DNA from: an uncultured Sutterella sp.
GTDB lineage: Bacteria > Pseudomonadota > Gammaproteobacteria > Burkholderiales > Burkholderiaceae_F
Direction: 5' to 3'
NCBI GenBank assembly: GCA_900543805.1
Contig: UQTE01000026.1
Coordinates: 1-29,421, forward strand
DNA: 29,421 nucleotides
Shown: positions 8,133-17,951 of the stretch, piece by piece
Numbering within the stretch: position 1 is the stretch's first letter
How the letters are laid out: every line of letters begins with the position of its first letter
Program-made: the position numbers and the translations under genes
The notes under the pieces: generated by a model
What the model was told of the DNA's origin: nothing
The model's database searches: none
Seen by the model: the letters and a program-made list of their open reading frames with translations, nothing else

Positions 8133-8699
8133 ATGACCAATACCGGAGCGCTCACGGAACTCGTCGAACGAACGGTCGAAGGCCTCGGCTATGAATTCGT
8201 CGAACTCGAACGCCTCGCCCGCGGTCTCGTCCGCGTCACGATCGACACGACGGCTGAGGGCGGCATCACGCTCGACGACTGCGAACGCGTGAGCGATCAG
8301 CTCACGCACCTCTTTACGGTCGAAAACGTTCCCTACGAACGTCTCGAAGTGTCGAGCCCCGGGGTGGAACGTCCCCTGAAGCGCGCCCGCGACTGGGAAC
8401 GCTTCGCGGGCGAGCTCGCCTACGTGGAACTCTATGCGCCGCTCGCGGCGGAAGGCTTCCCCGAAGCCGGCCGCCGCAAGCTCGAAGGCCGCATCGTCGG
8501 GCTCGAAGGGGAGGCGGGAAGCGAAGTCGTGACCTTCGACTACTTTGAGGTCGACATCGCCCGCACGCCGGGCATCGCCGCGCGCCGCCGTCAGAATCCG
8601 AAGAAGGAAGAAAAGAAGCCCGATCCCATCCGCGTCGCGTTCCCGTTGGCGGACGTCGACCGCGCCCATCTCATCGCAGAATTGAACTTTAAAGGGTAA
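8133..8699 (+). CDS. rimP: Ribosome maturation factor RimP
   Basis: A 188-residue RimP (YhbC) protein, needed for 30S subunit maturation in the cytosol. The N-terminal half has the family signature LEVSSPGVERPL (71-82). The C-terminal half is the SH3-like domain, extended here by a charged insert (RRQNPKKEEKKPD) before the final strand. It is somewhat longer than the roughly 150 residues typical of E. coli RimP. AGAGGAAGGG lies about 10 bases upstream of the ATG. It is the first gene of the operon, with only 6 bases before nusA. Confidence 0.95.
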   Translation: MTNTGALTELVERTVEGLGYEFVELERLARGLVRVTIDTTAEGGITLDDCERVSDQLTHLFTVENVPYERLEVSSPGVERPLKRARDWERFAGELAYVELYAPLAAEGFPEAGRRKLEGRIVGLEGEAGSEVVTFDYFEVDIARTPGIAARRRQNPKKEEKKPDPIRVAFPLADVDRAHLIAELNFKG

Positions 8700-8705
8700 G
8701 TCATC

Positions 8706-10199
8706 ATGATCAATTGCCGCGAAATGCTCGAACTCGTTGAAGTTCTGGCTCGTGAAAAGAACGTCGAGGAAGGCATCGTCTTCGGCGTCCTCGAAATGGC
8801 GCTCGCGAGCGCCGTCAAGAAGGCCCGCTTCCCCGGGGAAGACGCCGACATCGTCGTGCACGTCGACCGCGACACGGGCACCTTCGAAGCCGCGCGCCGC
8901 TGGCTCGTCGTCGCCGACGACGAGGGCCTGCAGGAACCCGACCGTCAGGAAATGCTCTCGGACATCATCGACGAGTTCCCCGACGCCAAGCCCGGCGATT
9001 ACATCGAACGCGAAATCGACAAGATCGACGTCGACACGGCCGGCCGCCGCTTCGCTCAGGACGCGAAGCAAGTCATCCTCCAGCGCCTGCGCGACGCCGA
9101 ACGCGATCAGATCCTGAAGGAATTCCTCGCCAAGAACGAAACGATCGTCACGGGCACCGTGAAGCGCATGGACAAGGGCGACGCCATCGTCGAAATCGGC
9201 CGCCTCGAAGCGCGTCTCCCGCGCAATCAGATGATCCCGCGCGAATCGATCCGCACGGGCGACCGCGTGCGCGCCTACGTCGACCGCATCGGCGAAACGA
9301 CGAAGGGCCAGCAGGTGACGCTCTCGCGCACCTCTCCTGAATTCCTCAAGAAACTCTTCGAACTCGAAGTTCCCGAAATCGAAGAAGGCCTCCTCGAAAT
9401 CAAGTCGGCCGCCCGCGATCCGGGCGTGCGCGCCAAGATCGCCGTCTACACGCGCGACCGCCGCATCGATCCGATCGGCACCTGCGTCGGCATGCGCGGC
9501 TCGCGCGTTTCGGCCGTCACGAACGAACTCGGCGGCGAACGCATCGACATCGTCCTCTGGAACGAAGATCCCGCGCAGTTCGTCGTGGGCGCGCTCGAGC
9601 CCGCGAAGGTCCGCTCGATCGTGATGCTCGAAGACACCCACACGATGGAAGTCGTCGTCGACGAAGAAAACCTCGCCGTCGCGATCGGCCGCGCCGGTCA
9701 GAACGTGCGTCTCGCTTCCGAACTCACGGGCTGGCAGATCAACATCCTCACCGAATCCGAAGCGAATGAAAAGCGCGACGCCGAAGTCGCCCGCATCCGC
9801 GAAGAGTTCATGACGAAGCTCGACGTCGACGAAGACGCCGCGAACGTCCTCATCGACGAAGGCTTCTCCTCGATCGAAGAAATCGCCTACGTTCCCGAAA
9901 AGGAACTTCACGCGATCGAAGCCTTCGATACGGAAACGGTGGATGAACTCCGTCAGCGTGCCCGCAACAAGCTTCTCTCGGAAGCCATCGCCCGCGAAGA
10001 AAATCTCCGTCAGGCCGACAAGGGCCTGATCGAGCTCGAAGGCATGGACAACGACCTCGCCGCCAAGCTCGTCGCCAACGGCGTGAAGACCGCCGACGAC
10101 CTCGGCGAACTCGCGACCGATGACCTCGTCGAAATGACGGGGATCGAAGAGGAACGCGCGCAGAAGCTCATCATGGCCGCCCGCGCGAGCTGGTTCTGA
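8706..10199 (+). CDS. nusA: Transcription termination/antitermination protein NusA
   Basis: A 497-residue NusA that binds RNA polymerase and modulates pausing, termination and antitermination. The order is an N-terminal RNAP-binding domain (1 to about 130), an S1 domain from about 145 (ETIVTGTVKRMDKGDAIVEI), and KH1 (DPIGTCVGMRGSRVSAVTNEL). KH2 follows (AIGRAGQNVRLASELTGWQI), and then two C-terminal acidic helix-hairpin-helix repeats of proteobacterial type. Length matches E. coli NusA. In E. coli NusA represses its own operon through leader terminators, which makes the two terminators before rimP relevant to it. Confidence 0.98.
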   Translation: MINCREMLELVEVLAREKNVEEGIVFGVLEMALASAVKKARFPGEDADIVVHVDRDTGTFEAARRWLVVADDEGLQEPDRQEMLSDIIDEFPDAKPGDYIEREIDKIDVDTAGRRFAQDAKQVILQRLRDAERDQILKEFLAKNETIVTGTVKRMDKGDAIVEIGRLEARLPRNQMIPRESIRTGDRVRAYVDRIGETTKGQQVTLSRTSPEFLKKLFELEVPEIEEGLLEIKSAARDPGVRAKIAVYTRDRRIDPIGTCVGMRGSRVSAVTNELGGERIDIVLWNEDPAQFVVGALEPAKVRSIVMLEDTHTMEVVVDEENLAVAIGRAGQNVRLASELTGWQINILTESEANEKRDAEVARIREEFMTKLDVDEDAANVLIDEGFSSIEEIAYVPEKELHAIEAFDTETVDELRQRARNKLLSEAIAREENLRQADKGLIELEGMDNDLAAKLVANGVKTADDLGELATDDLVEMTGIEEERAQKLIMAARASWF

Positions 10200-10212
10200 G
10201 CAATCGATACGC

Positions 10213-10248
10213 GGCGCGTCCGGTGAGGACGCGCCCAACTGGTTTTTT
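10213..10248 (+). terminator. Hairpin after nusA, possible attenuating terminator
   Basis: GGCGCGTCC (10213-10221) pairs perfectly with GGACGCGCC (10227-10235) around GGTGA. Six T follow at 10243-10248, but 7 bases after the stem, so termination is probably partial. Confidence 0.5.
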
Positions 10249-10261
10249 CCTTGTCCCGACC

Positions 10262-10350
10262 TGATGCGGCTAAAGAGGCCGCAGCGTTGAAGCAACACTG
10301 GCCACCCGGAGGACAGGGCGGCGCGAGAGCGCCGAATGGGTGCCGCATCA
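10262..10350 (+). other. Three-way-junction RNA candidate in the infB leader
   Basis: P1 is a perfect 9-bp helix, TGATGCGGC (10262-10270) with GCCGCATCA (10342-10350). After a 6-base joiner TAAAGA, P2 pairs GGCC (10277-10280) with GGCC (10300-10303), with an inner GTTG/CAAC hairpin (10286-10296). P3 pairs ACCC (10304-10307) with GGGT (10338-10341). It holds a hairpin CGGCGC (10319-10324) / GCGCCG (10329-10334) closed by a GAGA tetraloop. P2, P3 and P1 abut with no spare bases on the 3' side. The infB Shine-Dalgarno AAGGAG begins at the last base of P1. I do not recognise a known riboswitch class. Confidence 0.55.
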
Positions 10351-10365
10351 AGGAGAAGAACATTT

Positions 10366-13203
10366 ATGGCAAGTAAAACGGTGAATGATTTCGCCCGCGA
10401 ACTCAAGCTCGCTCCGGAGCTCCTTCTCGAGCAGCTCCGCGCCGCGGGCGTCGCCAAGCGCGACGTGACGGACGAACTGAGCGAAGCCGACAAGTCGCGG
10501 CTCTTCGAGAGCCTGCGCGCGCAGCGCACCCAGCAGGAGCGCAAGATCAGCATGACGCGCAAGGAAACGAGCGTGATCAAGCAGAACGACGCTTCGGGCC
10601 GCGCGCACACGATTCAGGTCGAAGTCCGCAGAAAGCGCGTCTTCGTGAAGAACCCCCAGGTCCTCGCCGAAGAGCAGGCCCGCCTTGAGGCCGAAGCCCG
10701 CGCCGAAGCCGCGCGCCGCGCCGAAGAGGAAGCCCACGAAGCCGAACGCCGCAAGGCCGAGGAAGAGGCCCGCAGGAAGGCCGCCGAAGAGGCCGAACGT
10801 CAGCGTCTCGAAGCCGAACGCCGCGCCGCCGAAGAGCGCGCCGAAGCGGCCCGCCTGGAAGCCGAAGCCGCCAAGAAGCGCGCCGAGGAAGAGGCCGCCC
10901 GCGCCGACGACGAAGCACGTCTGAAGGCCGCCCGCCGCGAAGCCGAAAAGGCCAAGCTCGAAGCCGAAGTCGCCGCCGCCACCGCCAAGCGCATGGAGGC
11001 CGACGCCCGCCGCCGCGAAGAAGCGCGCAAGAAGGCCGAGGAAGAGGCCCGCCGCATCCGCGAAATGATGAACCGCAAGTCGGGCGTCATGACGGCGAAG
11101 AAGGCTCCGAAGGAAGAAAAGCCCAAGGACGCTCCGAAGCCCGCCGCCGACGCCAAGGCCGAACAGGAAAAGAAGGCCGCGCAACAGCAGCAGCGCAAGA
11201 ACGTCAAGAAGGCCCAGCAGGAAGCCCGTCCCGCCAAGCCCGCCCACGCTTCCGAAAAGAAGAAGGGCCAGAAGGGCGGCAACGCCGGCAACGACCGCTG
11301 GGGCGAAGAAAAGGACCGCCGCCGCGGCATGAAGACGCGCGGCGAAGACGAGTCGTCGGAAAAGAGCGGCTGGCGCACCGCGCGCGGTCGCCGCAGCCAG
11401 GACCGCAACCGCCGCGCCGAACCGGCGCCGCAGGCCGTGGAACCCGTGGTGCGTGAAGTGCAGGTCCCCGAAACCATTTCGGTTTCGGACCTCGCCCACA
11501 AGATGAGCGTCAAGGCGACCGAAGTCATCAAGACCCTCATGAAGATGGGCCAGATGGTGACGATCAACCAGATGCTCGACCAGGACACCGCGATGATCGT
11601 CGTCGAGGAAATGGGCCACAAGGCGATCGCCGCCAAGCCGGACGATCCCGAAGCGATCCTCGGGGAACTCGCCGAAAAGCAGGACTACGAAGCCCTGCCG
11701 CGTCCGCCGGTCGTCACGATCATGGGTCACGTCGACCACGGCAAGACCTCGCTCCTTGACTACATCCGCCGCGCCAAGGTCGCCGCGGGTGAAGCGGGCG
11801 GCATTACGCAGCACATCGGCGCCTATCACGTAAAGACCCCGCGCGGCATCGTCACCTTCCTCGACACCCCGGGTCACGAAGCCTTTACGGCCATGCGCGC
11901 CCGCGGCGCGCAGGCGACCGACATCGTCATTCTCGTGGTCGCGGCCGACGACGGCGTGATGCCGCAGACGAAGGAAGCCATTTCGCACGCCCGTGCGGCC
12001 GGCGTTCCGCTGGTCGTGGCGATCAACAAGATCGACAAGCCCGAAGCCAACCCCGAACGCGTCAAGCAGGAATTGGTCGCGAACGACGTGATGCCGGAAG
12101 AATGGGGCGGCGACGTTCCCTTCTGCCCGGTCTCCGCCAAGACCGGCCAGGGCGTGGACGAACTTCTCGAAAACGTCCTTCTGCAGGCCGAAATGCTCGA
12201 ACTCAAGGCCCCGGTCGAAGGTCCCGCCCGCGGTCTCGTCATCGAATCGCGCCTCGACAAGGGCCGCGGTCCGGTCGCGTCCATCCTCGTGCAGTCGGGT
12301 ACGCTCCATCGCGGCGACATCGTGCTCGTGGGCGCCGAATTCGGGCGCGTGCGCGCGATGATCAACGAATTGGGCAAGGCTCAGAACACGGCGGGTCCGT
12401 CGATCCCGGTCGAAATCCAGGGTCTCTCGGGCGTTCCGCACGCGGGCGACGAAGTGATCGTTCTGAACGACGAACGCAAGGCCCGCGAAATCGCGCTCTT
12501 CCGTCAAGGGAAGTACCGCGACGTCAAGCTCGCCAAGGCCCATGCGACGAACCTCGCGAACCTCTTTGCCGACGTGGGCGAGGGCGAAGTCAAGACCCTT
12601 CCCCTCATCATCAAGGCCGACGTTCAGGGTTCGCAGGAAGCGCTCATCCACGCGCTCACGAAGCTCTCGAACGACGAAGTCCGCGTCTCGGTCGTGCATG
12701 CTGCCGTGGGCGGCATCAGCGAATCCGACGTGAACCTCGCCTCGGCTTCGAAGGCCGTCATCATCGGCTTCAACGTGCGTGCCGACGCGCTCGCGCGCAA
12801 GCTCGCCGAAACCGAAGGCATCGACATCCGCTACTACAACATCATCTACGACGCCGTGGATGACGTGAAGGCGGCTCTCGGCGGCATGCTCTCGCCCGAA
12901 AAGCGCGAAACGCCCTTGGGTCTCGTCGAAATCCGTCAGATCATCCGCGTGCCGAAGGTCGGCAACATCGCCGGCTGCCGCGTGCTCGAAGGCCTCATCC
13001 GCCGCAGCGCCCAGGTTCGCCTCCTTCGCGACAACGTCGTGGTGTGGACGGGCGAACTCGCCTCGCTCAAGCACTTCAAGGACGACGTCCGCGAAGTCAA
13101 GGCCGGCATGGAATGCGGTCTTTCGCTCAAGGGCTACGACGACATCCGCGAGCTCGATCAGCTCGAAGTGTTCGAAGTCACGGAAGTGGCCCGTACGCTC
13201 TAA
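10366..13203 (+). CDS. infB: Translation initiation factor IF-2
   Basis: A 945-residue GTPase that brings initiator tRNA to the 30S subunit and promotes subunit joining. An IF2-N domain opens the protein (1-50). A long Ala/Glu/Arg/Lys-rich helical linker follows (about 95-250), then a Lys/Gln-rich stretch and a second IF2-N domain near 365-420. The G domain has GHVDHGKT (454-461), DTPGH (500-504), NKID (554-557) and a later SAK. Domains II, III and IV follow. It is slightly longer than E. coli IF2 because of the linker. The ATG at 10366 is preceded by AAGGAGAAG; an in-frame ATG at 10336 lies within the structured leader and is less likely. Codons within the linker could act as internal starts, as in E. 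coli, but I cannot identify one. Confidence 0.97.
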   Translation: MASKTVNDFARELKLAPELLLEQLRAAGVAKRDVTDELSEADKSRLFESLRAQRTQQERKISMTRKETSVIKQNDASGRAHTIQVEVRRKRVFVKNPQVLAEEQARLEAEARAEAARRAEEEAHEAERRKAEEEARRKAAEEAERQRLEAERRAAEERAEAARLEAEAAKKRAEEEAARADDEARLKAARREAEKAKLEAEVAAATAKRMEADARRREEARKKAEEEARRIREMMNRKSGVMTAKKAPKEEKPKDAPKPAADAKAEQEKKAAQQQQRKNVKKAQQEARPAKPAHASEKKKGQKGGNAGNDRWGEEKDRRRGMKTRGEDESSEKSGWRTARGRRSQDRNRRAEPAPQAVEPVVREVQVPETISVSDLAHKMSVKATEVIKTLMKMGQMVTINQMLDQDTAMIVVEEMGHKAIAAKPDDPEAILGELAEKQDYEALPRPPVVTIMGHVDHGKTSLLDYIRRAKVAAGEAGGITQHIGAYHVKTPRGIVTFLDTPGHEAFTAMRARGAQATDIVILVVAADDGVMPQTKEAISHARAAGVPLVVAINKIDKPEANPERVKQELVANDVMPEEWGGDVPFCPVSAKTGQGVDELLENVLLQAEMLELKAPVEGPARGLVIESRLDKGRGPVASILVQSGTLHRGDIVLVGAEFGRVRAMINELGKAQNTAGPSIPVEIQGLSGVPHAGDEVIVLNDERKAREIALFRQGKYRDVKLAKAHATNLANLFADVGEGEVKTLPLIIKADVQGSQEALIHALTKLSNDEVRVSVVHAAVGGISESDVNLASASKAVIIGFNVRADALARKLAETEGIDIRYYNIIYDAVDDVKAALGGMLSPEKRETPLGLVEIRQIIRVPKVGNIAGCRVLEGLIRRSAQVRLLRDNVVVWTGELASLKHFKDDVREVKAGMECGLSLKGYDDIRELDQLEVFEVTEVARTL

Positions 13204-13216
13204 ATCCTCACTCGGA

Positions 13217-13245
13217 ACCCGCGCGATCCCGCGCGGGTCCCTTTT
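13217..13245 (+). terminator. Hairpin between infB and rbfA
   Basis: ACCCGCGCG (13217-13225) pairs with CGCGCGGGT (13230-13238) around ATCC, followed by CCCTTTT. The U-tract is short and offset, so it may be a partial terminator or an mRNA-stabilising hairpin rather than an operon end. Confidence 0.55.
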
Positions 13246-13263
13246 CTCCGGATTTGCTGTTTT

Positions 13264-13632
13264 ATGAAACCCAAAAAGCCGGGCCGCTCGCTCCGAGTGG
13301 CCGACCAGATCGCCAAGGATTTGGCCCAGCTCATCCCCAAGGAAGTGCACGATCCGCGCGTCGGACTCGTCACGATCACGGGCTGCGACATCACCCCCGA
13401 CTACGCGCACGCGAAGGTCTACTTCACGGTGTTGGGAAGCGACCCCGAAGCCTGCGCCGAGGGTCTGAACAACGCGGCCGGGATGCTTCGCAACATCCTT
13501 TTTCGCCGTCTTACGATCCACACGGTCCCGACGCTTCACTTCACGATCGACGAGAGCGTCGAACGGGGCTTTGCGATGGACGCCCTCATTCGCGAGGCGA
13601 TGAAGACGACCCCGCCCGAAGGGGAGCGTTGA
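13264..13632 (+). CDS. rbfA: Ribosome-binding factor A
   Basis: A 122-residue RbfA with the small KH-like fold that binds the 30S subunit near helix 1/44/45 and helps 16S rRNA processing and cold adaptation. Signature stretches are RVADQIAKDLAQLI near the N-terminus, DPRVGLVTITG in the middle and LHFTIDESVERG towards the end. Length is normal. No strong Shine-Dalgarno sequence precedes the ATG. It lies between infB and truB, as in most proteobacteria. Confidence 0.95.
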   Translation: MKPKKPGRSLRVADQIAKDLAQLIPKEVHDPRVGLVTITGCDITPDYAHAKVYFTVLGSDPEACAEGLNNAAGMLRNILFRRLTIHTVPTLHFTIDESVERGFAMDALIREAMKTTPPEGER

Positions 13633-13635
13633 GCG

Positions 13636-14544
13636 ATGCGGCGCCGCGGAGATGCCGTCGACGGAGTGATGCTCCTCGACAAACCGCTGGGGCTCTCGAG
13701 CAATCGGGCGCTCCAGACGGTGCGACGCCTCTTGAACGCCCAGAAAGCCGGGCACACGGGCACGCTCGACCCGCTTGCGACGGGGCTTTTGCCCCTTTGC
13801 TTCGGAAACGCCACGAAGTTTTCGGCGGACCTTCTTCATGCGGACAAGCGCTACGAAGCGCGCGTCATGCTCGGCGTCGAGACGGCGACGGGCGACGCCG
13901 AAGGGGAGGTGACGGCGAAAGCCGACGCCTCGCACCTGACGTTTGCCGACCTCGAAGCGGTGCTCGGGCGCTTTCGCGGAGAGATCGAACAGATCCCTCC
14001 GATGTATTCGGCTCTGAAGCGAGACGGCGAGTGCCTCTACGAAATCGCCCGACGCGGCGAAACGGTCGAGCGCGAACCCCGCCGCGTGACGATTCACGAG
14101 CTCTCGGTCTCCGACTGGGAGTCGACCGAGGACGGGGTCTTCTTCACGATGAAGACCCTCGTCTCGAAGGGAACCTACATTCGGGTGCTCGCCGAAGACA
14201 TCGGCAGAGCCCTCGGCGTGGGCGCGCATCTGAGGACGCTTCGCCGCACGGGCGTGGGCGACCTCCAAATCGACGAGGCGGTCTCGTGGGAGACGCTCGA
14301 AAAGGCGACGACCGAAATGGCCCGCGCGCTTCTTTCGCCCGTCGACCGATTGCTTTCGACGCTGCCCCGCATCGAACTCTCCCTCCCCGACGCCGATCGC
14401 TTCCGACACGGTCAGCGCATTGCGCTCGGGAGTCCCCGCTCGATTGAACTCCTCCGCGTCTACGCCGCGGGAGAGCTCCTCGGCACGGCGCGCACCGACG
14501 AGCGCGGAACGCTGCACCCCGTCCGTTTGCTCGCTCAAGCATGA
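13636..14544 (+). CDS. truB: tRNA pseudouridine(55) synthase TruB
   Basis: A 302-residue pseudouridine synthase that modifies U55 in the T-loop of tRNAs. The catalytic motif GHTGTLDPLATGLLPLCFG begins at 39, with D45 the expected nucleophile. DGVMLLDKPLGLSSN near the N-terminus and GTYIRVLAEDIG further on are also typical. Only 3 bases separate it from the rbfA stop. The 3' end contains the promoter that appears to serve typA. Confidence 0.96.
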   Translation: MRRRGDAVDGVMLLDKPLGLSSNRALQTVRRLLNAQKAGHTGTLDPLATGLLPLCFGNATKFSADLLHADKRYEARVMLGVETATGDAEGEVTAKADASHLTFADLEAVLGRFRGEIEQIPPMYSALKRDGECLYEIARRGETVEREPRRVTIHELSVSDWESTEDGVFFTMKTLVSKGTYIRVLAEDIGRALGVGAHLRTLRRTGVGDLQIDEAVSWETLEKATTEMARALLSPVDRLLSTLPRIELSLPDADRFRHGQRIALGSPRSIELLRVYAAGELLGTARTDERGTLHPVRLLAQA

Positions 14545-14553
14545 GCGTATAAT
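14527..14553 (+). promoter_or_regulatory. Promoter of typA
   Basis: A perfect -10 TATAAT (14548-14553) lies just after the truB stop. The best -35 is TTGCTC (14527-14532) with a short 15-base spacer. A start near 14560 would leave a leader of about 35 bases before typA. The -10 is convincing; the -35 is not ideal. Confidence 0.6.
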
Positions 14554-14593
14554 CGGACCGAATTTTTTCCACCGAGTTCTTTTTATTACGACA

Positions 14594-16441
14594 ATGACTC
14601 GAGCCATTCGAAATATTGCAATCATTGCGCACGTTGACCACGGCAAGACCACGATGGTGGACCGCCTTCTGCAGTGCGCGGGCACCTTCCGTGACAATCA
14701 GCAGGTGGCCGAACGTGTGATGGACTCCAACGACCTCGAACGCGAACGCGGGATCACGATTCTCGCCAAGAACTGCGCGGTCGAATACATGGGGACCCAC
14801 ATCAACATCATCGACACCCCGGGGCACGCGGACTTCGGCGGCGAAGTCGAACGCGTCCTCTCGATGGTCGACGGCGTTCTGCTCCTCGTCGACGCCGTGG
14901 AAGGCCCGATGCCGCAGACGCGCTTCGTGACCCGCAAGGCCCTCGCCCTCGGTCTGAAGCCGATCGTGGTCGTCAACAAGATCGACCGTCCGGGCGCCCG
15001 TCCCGACTGGGTCATCAATCAGACCTTCGACCTCTTCGACAAGCTCGGCGCCACCGAAGAGCAGCTTGACTTCCCGGTGATCTACGCCTCGGCCCTGAAC
15101 GGCTACGCGGGTCTCACGGACGACGTTGAAGAATTGAAGAAGATCGGCGACATGCGCGCCGTCTTCGACACGGTGATCAAGTACGTGCCGGTTCGCGACG
15201 ACAATCCCGACGGACCGCTCCAGCTTCAGATCTGCTCGCTCGACTACTCGAGCTACGTGGGCAAGATCGGCGTGGGCCGCGTCCACCGCGGCCGCATCCG
15301 CCCGAACATGGAAGTCGCCATCATGAACGGCCCCGACGACACGCCGCGCCGCGTGAAGGTCAATCAGATCCTGAAGTTCCAGGGTCTCGACCGCCAGCTC
15401 GTCGACGAAGCCGAAGCGGGCGACATCATTCTCGTGAACGGCATTGAAGAACTCGCGATCGGCACGACGATCACGGACCTTCAGCAGCCCGAAGCCCTGC
15501 CGATGCTCAAGGTCGACGAACCGACCCTCACGATGAACTTCCAGGTGAATTCGTCGCCCTTGGCCGGCCGCGAAGGGAAGTTCGTGACGAGCCGACAGAT
15601 CCGCGAACGTCTCGAGCGCGAACTGAAGTCGAACGTCGCCATGCGCGTTCGTCCGACGGCCGACGAAACCGTCTGGGAAGTCGCCGGCCGCGGCGAACTC
15701 CACCTCACGATTCTTCTCGAAAACATGCGCCGCGAAGGCTATGAACTCGCCGTTTCGCGTCCGCGCGTCCTCTTGAAGGAAGTCGACGGCGTCAAGCTCG
15801 AACCGTACGAACTTCTCACGGTCGACGTCGAAGAAGAACACCAGGGCGCCGTCATGGAAGAACTCGGCCGCCGCAAGGGCGATCTGCAGGACATGCAGCC
15901 CGACGGCAAGGGCCGCGTGCGTCTCGAATACTGCATTCCGGCGCGAGGCCTCATCGGCTTCCAGAGCCTCTTCATGACGATGTGCCGCGGCACGGGCATC
16001 ATGAGCCACGTCTTTGACGAATACGGTCCCATCAAGCACGGCGACGTGGGCGAACGCCGCTCGGGCGTCATCATCTCGCAGGACGACGGCGAAGCCGTGG
16101 CCTACGCTCTCTGGAAGATCCAGGAACGCGGCCGCCTCTTCGTGAGCCCGGGCGACAAGCTCTACGAAGGCATGATCATCGGCGAGCACTCGCGTGAAAA
16201 CGACATCGTCGTGAACCCGATCAAGGGGAAGCAGCTCACGAACATCCGCGCCTCGGGCACGGACGAAGCGATCCGCCTCGTTCCGCCCGTCAAGCTCACG
16301 CTTGAAATGGCCGTGGAATTCATCAACGACGACGAACTCGTTGAAATCACGCCGCACTCGATCCGTCTGCGCAAGCGCTATCTGAAGGACTTCGAGCGCA
16401 AGCGCGCGGCCCGTCAGGAACAAAACGAGTTCGGCGGCTGA
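14594..16441 (+). CDS. typA: Translational GTPase TypA/BipA
   Basis: A 615-residue ribosome-binding GTPase of the EF-G-like family, which supports 50S assembly and stress or low-temperature growth. The G domain has AHVDHGKTT (12-20), the switch-region [28 protein letters not shown] and [10 protein letters not shown]. The TypA-specific C-terminal domain follows ([24 protein letters not shown]). The length is close to the usual 600-615. The start is ATG 14594, giving the canonical N-terminus; the upstream open frame to 14420 is inside truB. Confidence 0.97.
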   Translation: MTRAIRNIAIIAHVDHGKTTMVDRLLQCAGTFRDNQQVAERVMDSNDLERERGITILAKNCAVEYMGTHINIIDTPGHADFGGEVERVLSMVDGVLLLVDAVEGPMPQTRFVTRKALALGLKPIVVVNKIDRPGARPDWVINQTFDLFDKLGATEEQLDFPVIYASALNGYAGLTDDVEELKKIGDMRAVFDTVIKYVPVRDDNPDGPLQLQICSLDYSSYVGKIGVGRVHRGRIRPNMEVAIMNGPDDTPRRVKVNQILKFQGLDRQLVDEAEAGDIILVNGIEELAIGTTITDLQQPEALPMLKVDEPTLTMNFQVNSSPLAGREGKFVTSRQIRERLERELKSNVAMRVRPTADETVWEVAGRGELHLTILLENMRREGYELAVSRPRVLLKEVDGVKLEPYELLTVDVEEEHQGAVMEELGRRKGDLQDMQPDGKGRVRLEYCIPARGLIGFQSLFMTMCRGTGIMSHVFDEYGPIKHGDVGERRSGVIISQDDGEAVAYALWKIQERGRLFVSPGDKLYEGMIIGEHSRENDIVVNPIKGKQLTNIRASGTDEAIRLVPPVKLTLEMAVEFINDDELVEITPHSIRLRKRYLKDFERKRAARQEQNEFGG

Positions 16442-16443
16442 TC

Positions 16444-16860
16444 GTGAAGCGCAAAAAGAACGCGCCCGCGCCCTGTCCCTGCGGGTCGGGGCGCGCGTTC
16501 GACGAGTGCTGCGGGCCCTTCCTCTCGGGAGCGGCCGCGGCGCCGACGCCCGAAGCCCTCATGCGAAGCCGCTACACGGCCTACGCCGTGGGCGACGACG
16601 CGTACGTGCTCGCCACCTGGGACGAAGCGACGCGCCCCGCCGTTCTCTTCGAAGAGGGCGAAGCGCGTCCGAAATGGATTTTGCTCAGGGTGACCGACGC
16701 AAAACCCGTCGCCGAGGGCGCGGACACGGGCGAAGTGACCTTCACGGCCACGGCCCGCACGTCGCAGGGCGCGATGCGCCTCTCGGAGCGCAGTCTCTTT
16801 CAAAGGAAGGACGGGCGCTGGCTCTACGTTCGGGCGCTCGAACCCGACGAGAAGATCTGA
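16444..16860 (+). CDS. YchJ-family SEC-C motif protein
   Basis: A 138-residue protein of the YchJ/UPF0225 family. It opens with a zinc-binding SEC-C motif, CPCGSGRAFDECCG (C11, C13, C22, C23), followed by the NTF2-like domain with LMRSRYTAYAVGD (39-51) and ATWDEATRP. Function is not established. SEC-C motifs elsewhere bind zinc and sometimes partner proteins such as SecB. The start is GTG 16444, three bases after the typA stop, so it is probably cotranscribed and coupled. A strong terminator follows. Confidence 0.88.
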   Translation: MKRKKNAPAPCPCGSGRAFDECCGPFLSGAAAAPTPEALMRSRYTAYAVGDDAYVLATWDEATRPAVLFEEGEARPKWILLRVTDAKPVAEGADTGEVTFTATARTSQGAMRLSERSLFQRKDGRWLYVRALEPDEKI

Positions 16861-16877
16861 GTTCTCATTCCCCGCAC

Positions 16878-16911
16878 AAGGCTCGACGGTGCGCACCGCC
16901 CGAGCCTTTTT
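16878..16911 (+). terminator. Intrinsic terminator after the YchJ-family gene
   Basis: AAGGCTCG (16878-16885) pairs with CGAGCCTT (16901-16908), with an inner CGGTG/CACCG stem and a T-run 16907-16911. It closes the typA transcription unit. Confidence 0.85.
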
Positions 16912-16936
16912 CTTACCTGGAACGCAAACAACAGTT

Positions 16937-17917
16937 ATGACGAACACCGACTGGCGCTTTACGGTGGCGCCCATGCTCGACTGGACGGACCGGCACTGCC
17001 GCGTCTTTCATCGGACGCTCTCGCGCCGTGCGCGCCTCTACACCGAGATGGTGACGACGGGGGCGATTCTCCACGGCGATCAGGAAAAGCTCCTCGGTTT
17101 CAACGCCTGCGAGCATCCCGTGGCGCTGCAGTTGGGCGGGTCCGACCCCGAGGCGCTTCGAAAGAGCGTCGCCGCGGCCGAGGCCTTCGGCTATGACGAA
17201 TACAACCTCAACTGCGGGTGTCCGAGCGAACGGGTGCAAAAGGGCGCCTTCGGGGCTTCGCTCATGCTCGACCCGCCGCTCGTCGCGGAGTGTCTCGCCG
17301 CCATGCGCGACGCCACCGAGAAGCCCGTCACCGTGAAGCACCGCGTGGGGGTCGACGGGCGCGACGACTACGGGTTCGTGCTCGACTTCGTGGGAACGCT
17401 CTATGAAGCGGGCACGAGGGTCTTCATCGTGCATACGCGCTCCGCGTGGCTTCAGGGACTGAGTCCCAAGGAAAACCGTGAGATTCCGCCGCTTCGCCCC
17501 GAATACGCGCCGATGTTGAAGCGCGACTTCCCCGAAGCGACCGTCGTCGTGAACGGCGCGATCGCTTCGATCGAAGCGTCGCAAAAGCGCATTGCCGAGG
17601 GCGTCGACGGCGTCATGCTCGGGCGCGCCGCCTATCATGATCCCTGGCTTTTGACGAAGGTGGACGAGGCGCTCTACGGGGAAGAAGCGTCGACGATCAC
17701 GCGCCTCGAAGTGGTCGAGCGCATGACGGAATACCTCGAGGGGGCCTGGCTGGGCGATCTGATGGTCGTGCGCGCCACGGCGCGCCACATGATGGGGCTC
17801 CCGCAGGGCCTTCCCGGAGCGCGGCTCTGGCGGCGCTTCCTCTCGGACCCGAAGAGCTTCACGACGCACGGTCCCGAAGTGCTGCGCGCCGCGTGGCGGG
17901 CCACCTTCGGAGAGTGA
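16937..17917 (+). CDS. dusA: tRNA-dihydrouridine(20/20a) synthase DusA
   Basis: A 326-residue FMN enzyme that reduces uridines 20 and 20a in the D-loop of tRNAs. The TIM barrel opens with FTVAPMLDWTDRHCRVFHR (8-26), then LYTEMVTTGAI, VALQLGGSDP (62-71) and the active-site NLNCGCPSERVQ (90-101), with C95 the expected catalytic cysteine. HRVGVD and GAIASIEA are also present. TDRHCR together with LQLGGSDP points to DusA rather than DusB or DusC. ATG 16937 gives the usual N-terminus, although no clear Shine-Dalgarno is seen. It begins just after the preceding terminator. Confidence 0.95.
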   Translation: MTNTDWRFTVAPMLDWTDRHCRVFHRTLSRRARLYTEMVTTGAILHGDQEKLLGFNACEHPVALQLGGSDPEALRKSVAAAEAFGYDEYNLNCGCPSERVQKGAFGASLMLDPPLVAECLAAMRDATEKPVTVKHRVGVDGRDDYGFVLDFVGTLYEAGTRVFIVHTRSAWLQGLSPKENREIPPLRPEYAPMLKRDFPEATVVVNGAIASIEASQKRIAEGVDGVMLGRAAYHDPWLLTKVDEALYGEEASTITRLEVVERMTEYLEGAWLGDLMVVRATARHMMGLPQGLPGARLWRRFLSDPKSFTTHGPEVLRAAWRATFGE

Positions 17918-17951
17918 ACGGACACTTCGACAACAGTAATTGGAGGAAAGA

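Noticed and set aside
10260..10345. Hammerhead ribozyme in the infB leader (CTGATG followed by a three-way junction)
   Set aside because: The core needs CTGANGA and a GAAA between helices. Here the last A is C, and the TGATG bases are taken up in the 9-bp P1 helix.
10348..14697. A 1449-residue open frame on the minus strand opposite infB, rbfA and truB, and similar long antisense frames opposite rimP/nusA, typA and ilvD
   Set aside because: These are mirror frames produced by GC-rich codon use in strongly identified genes on the plus strand. Their translations are low-complexity and lack any domain.
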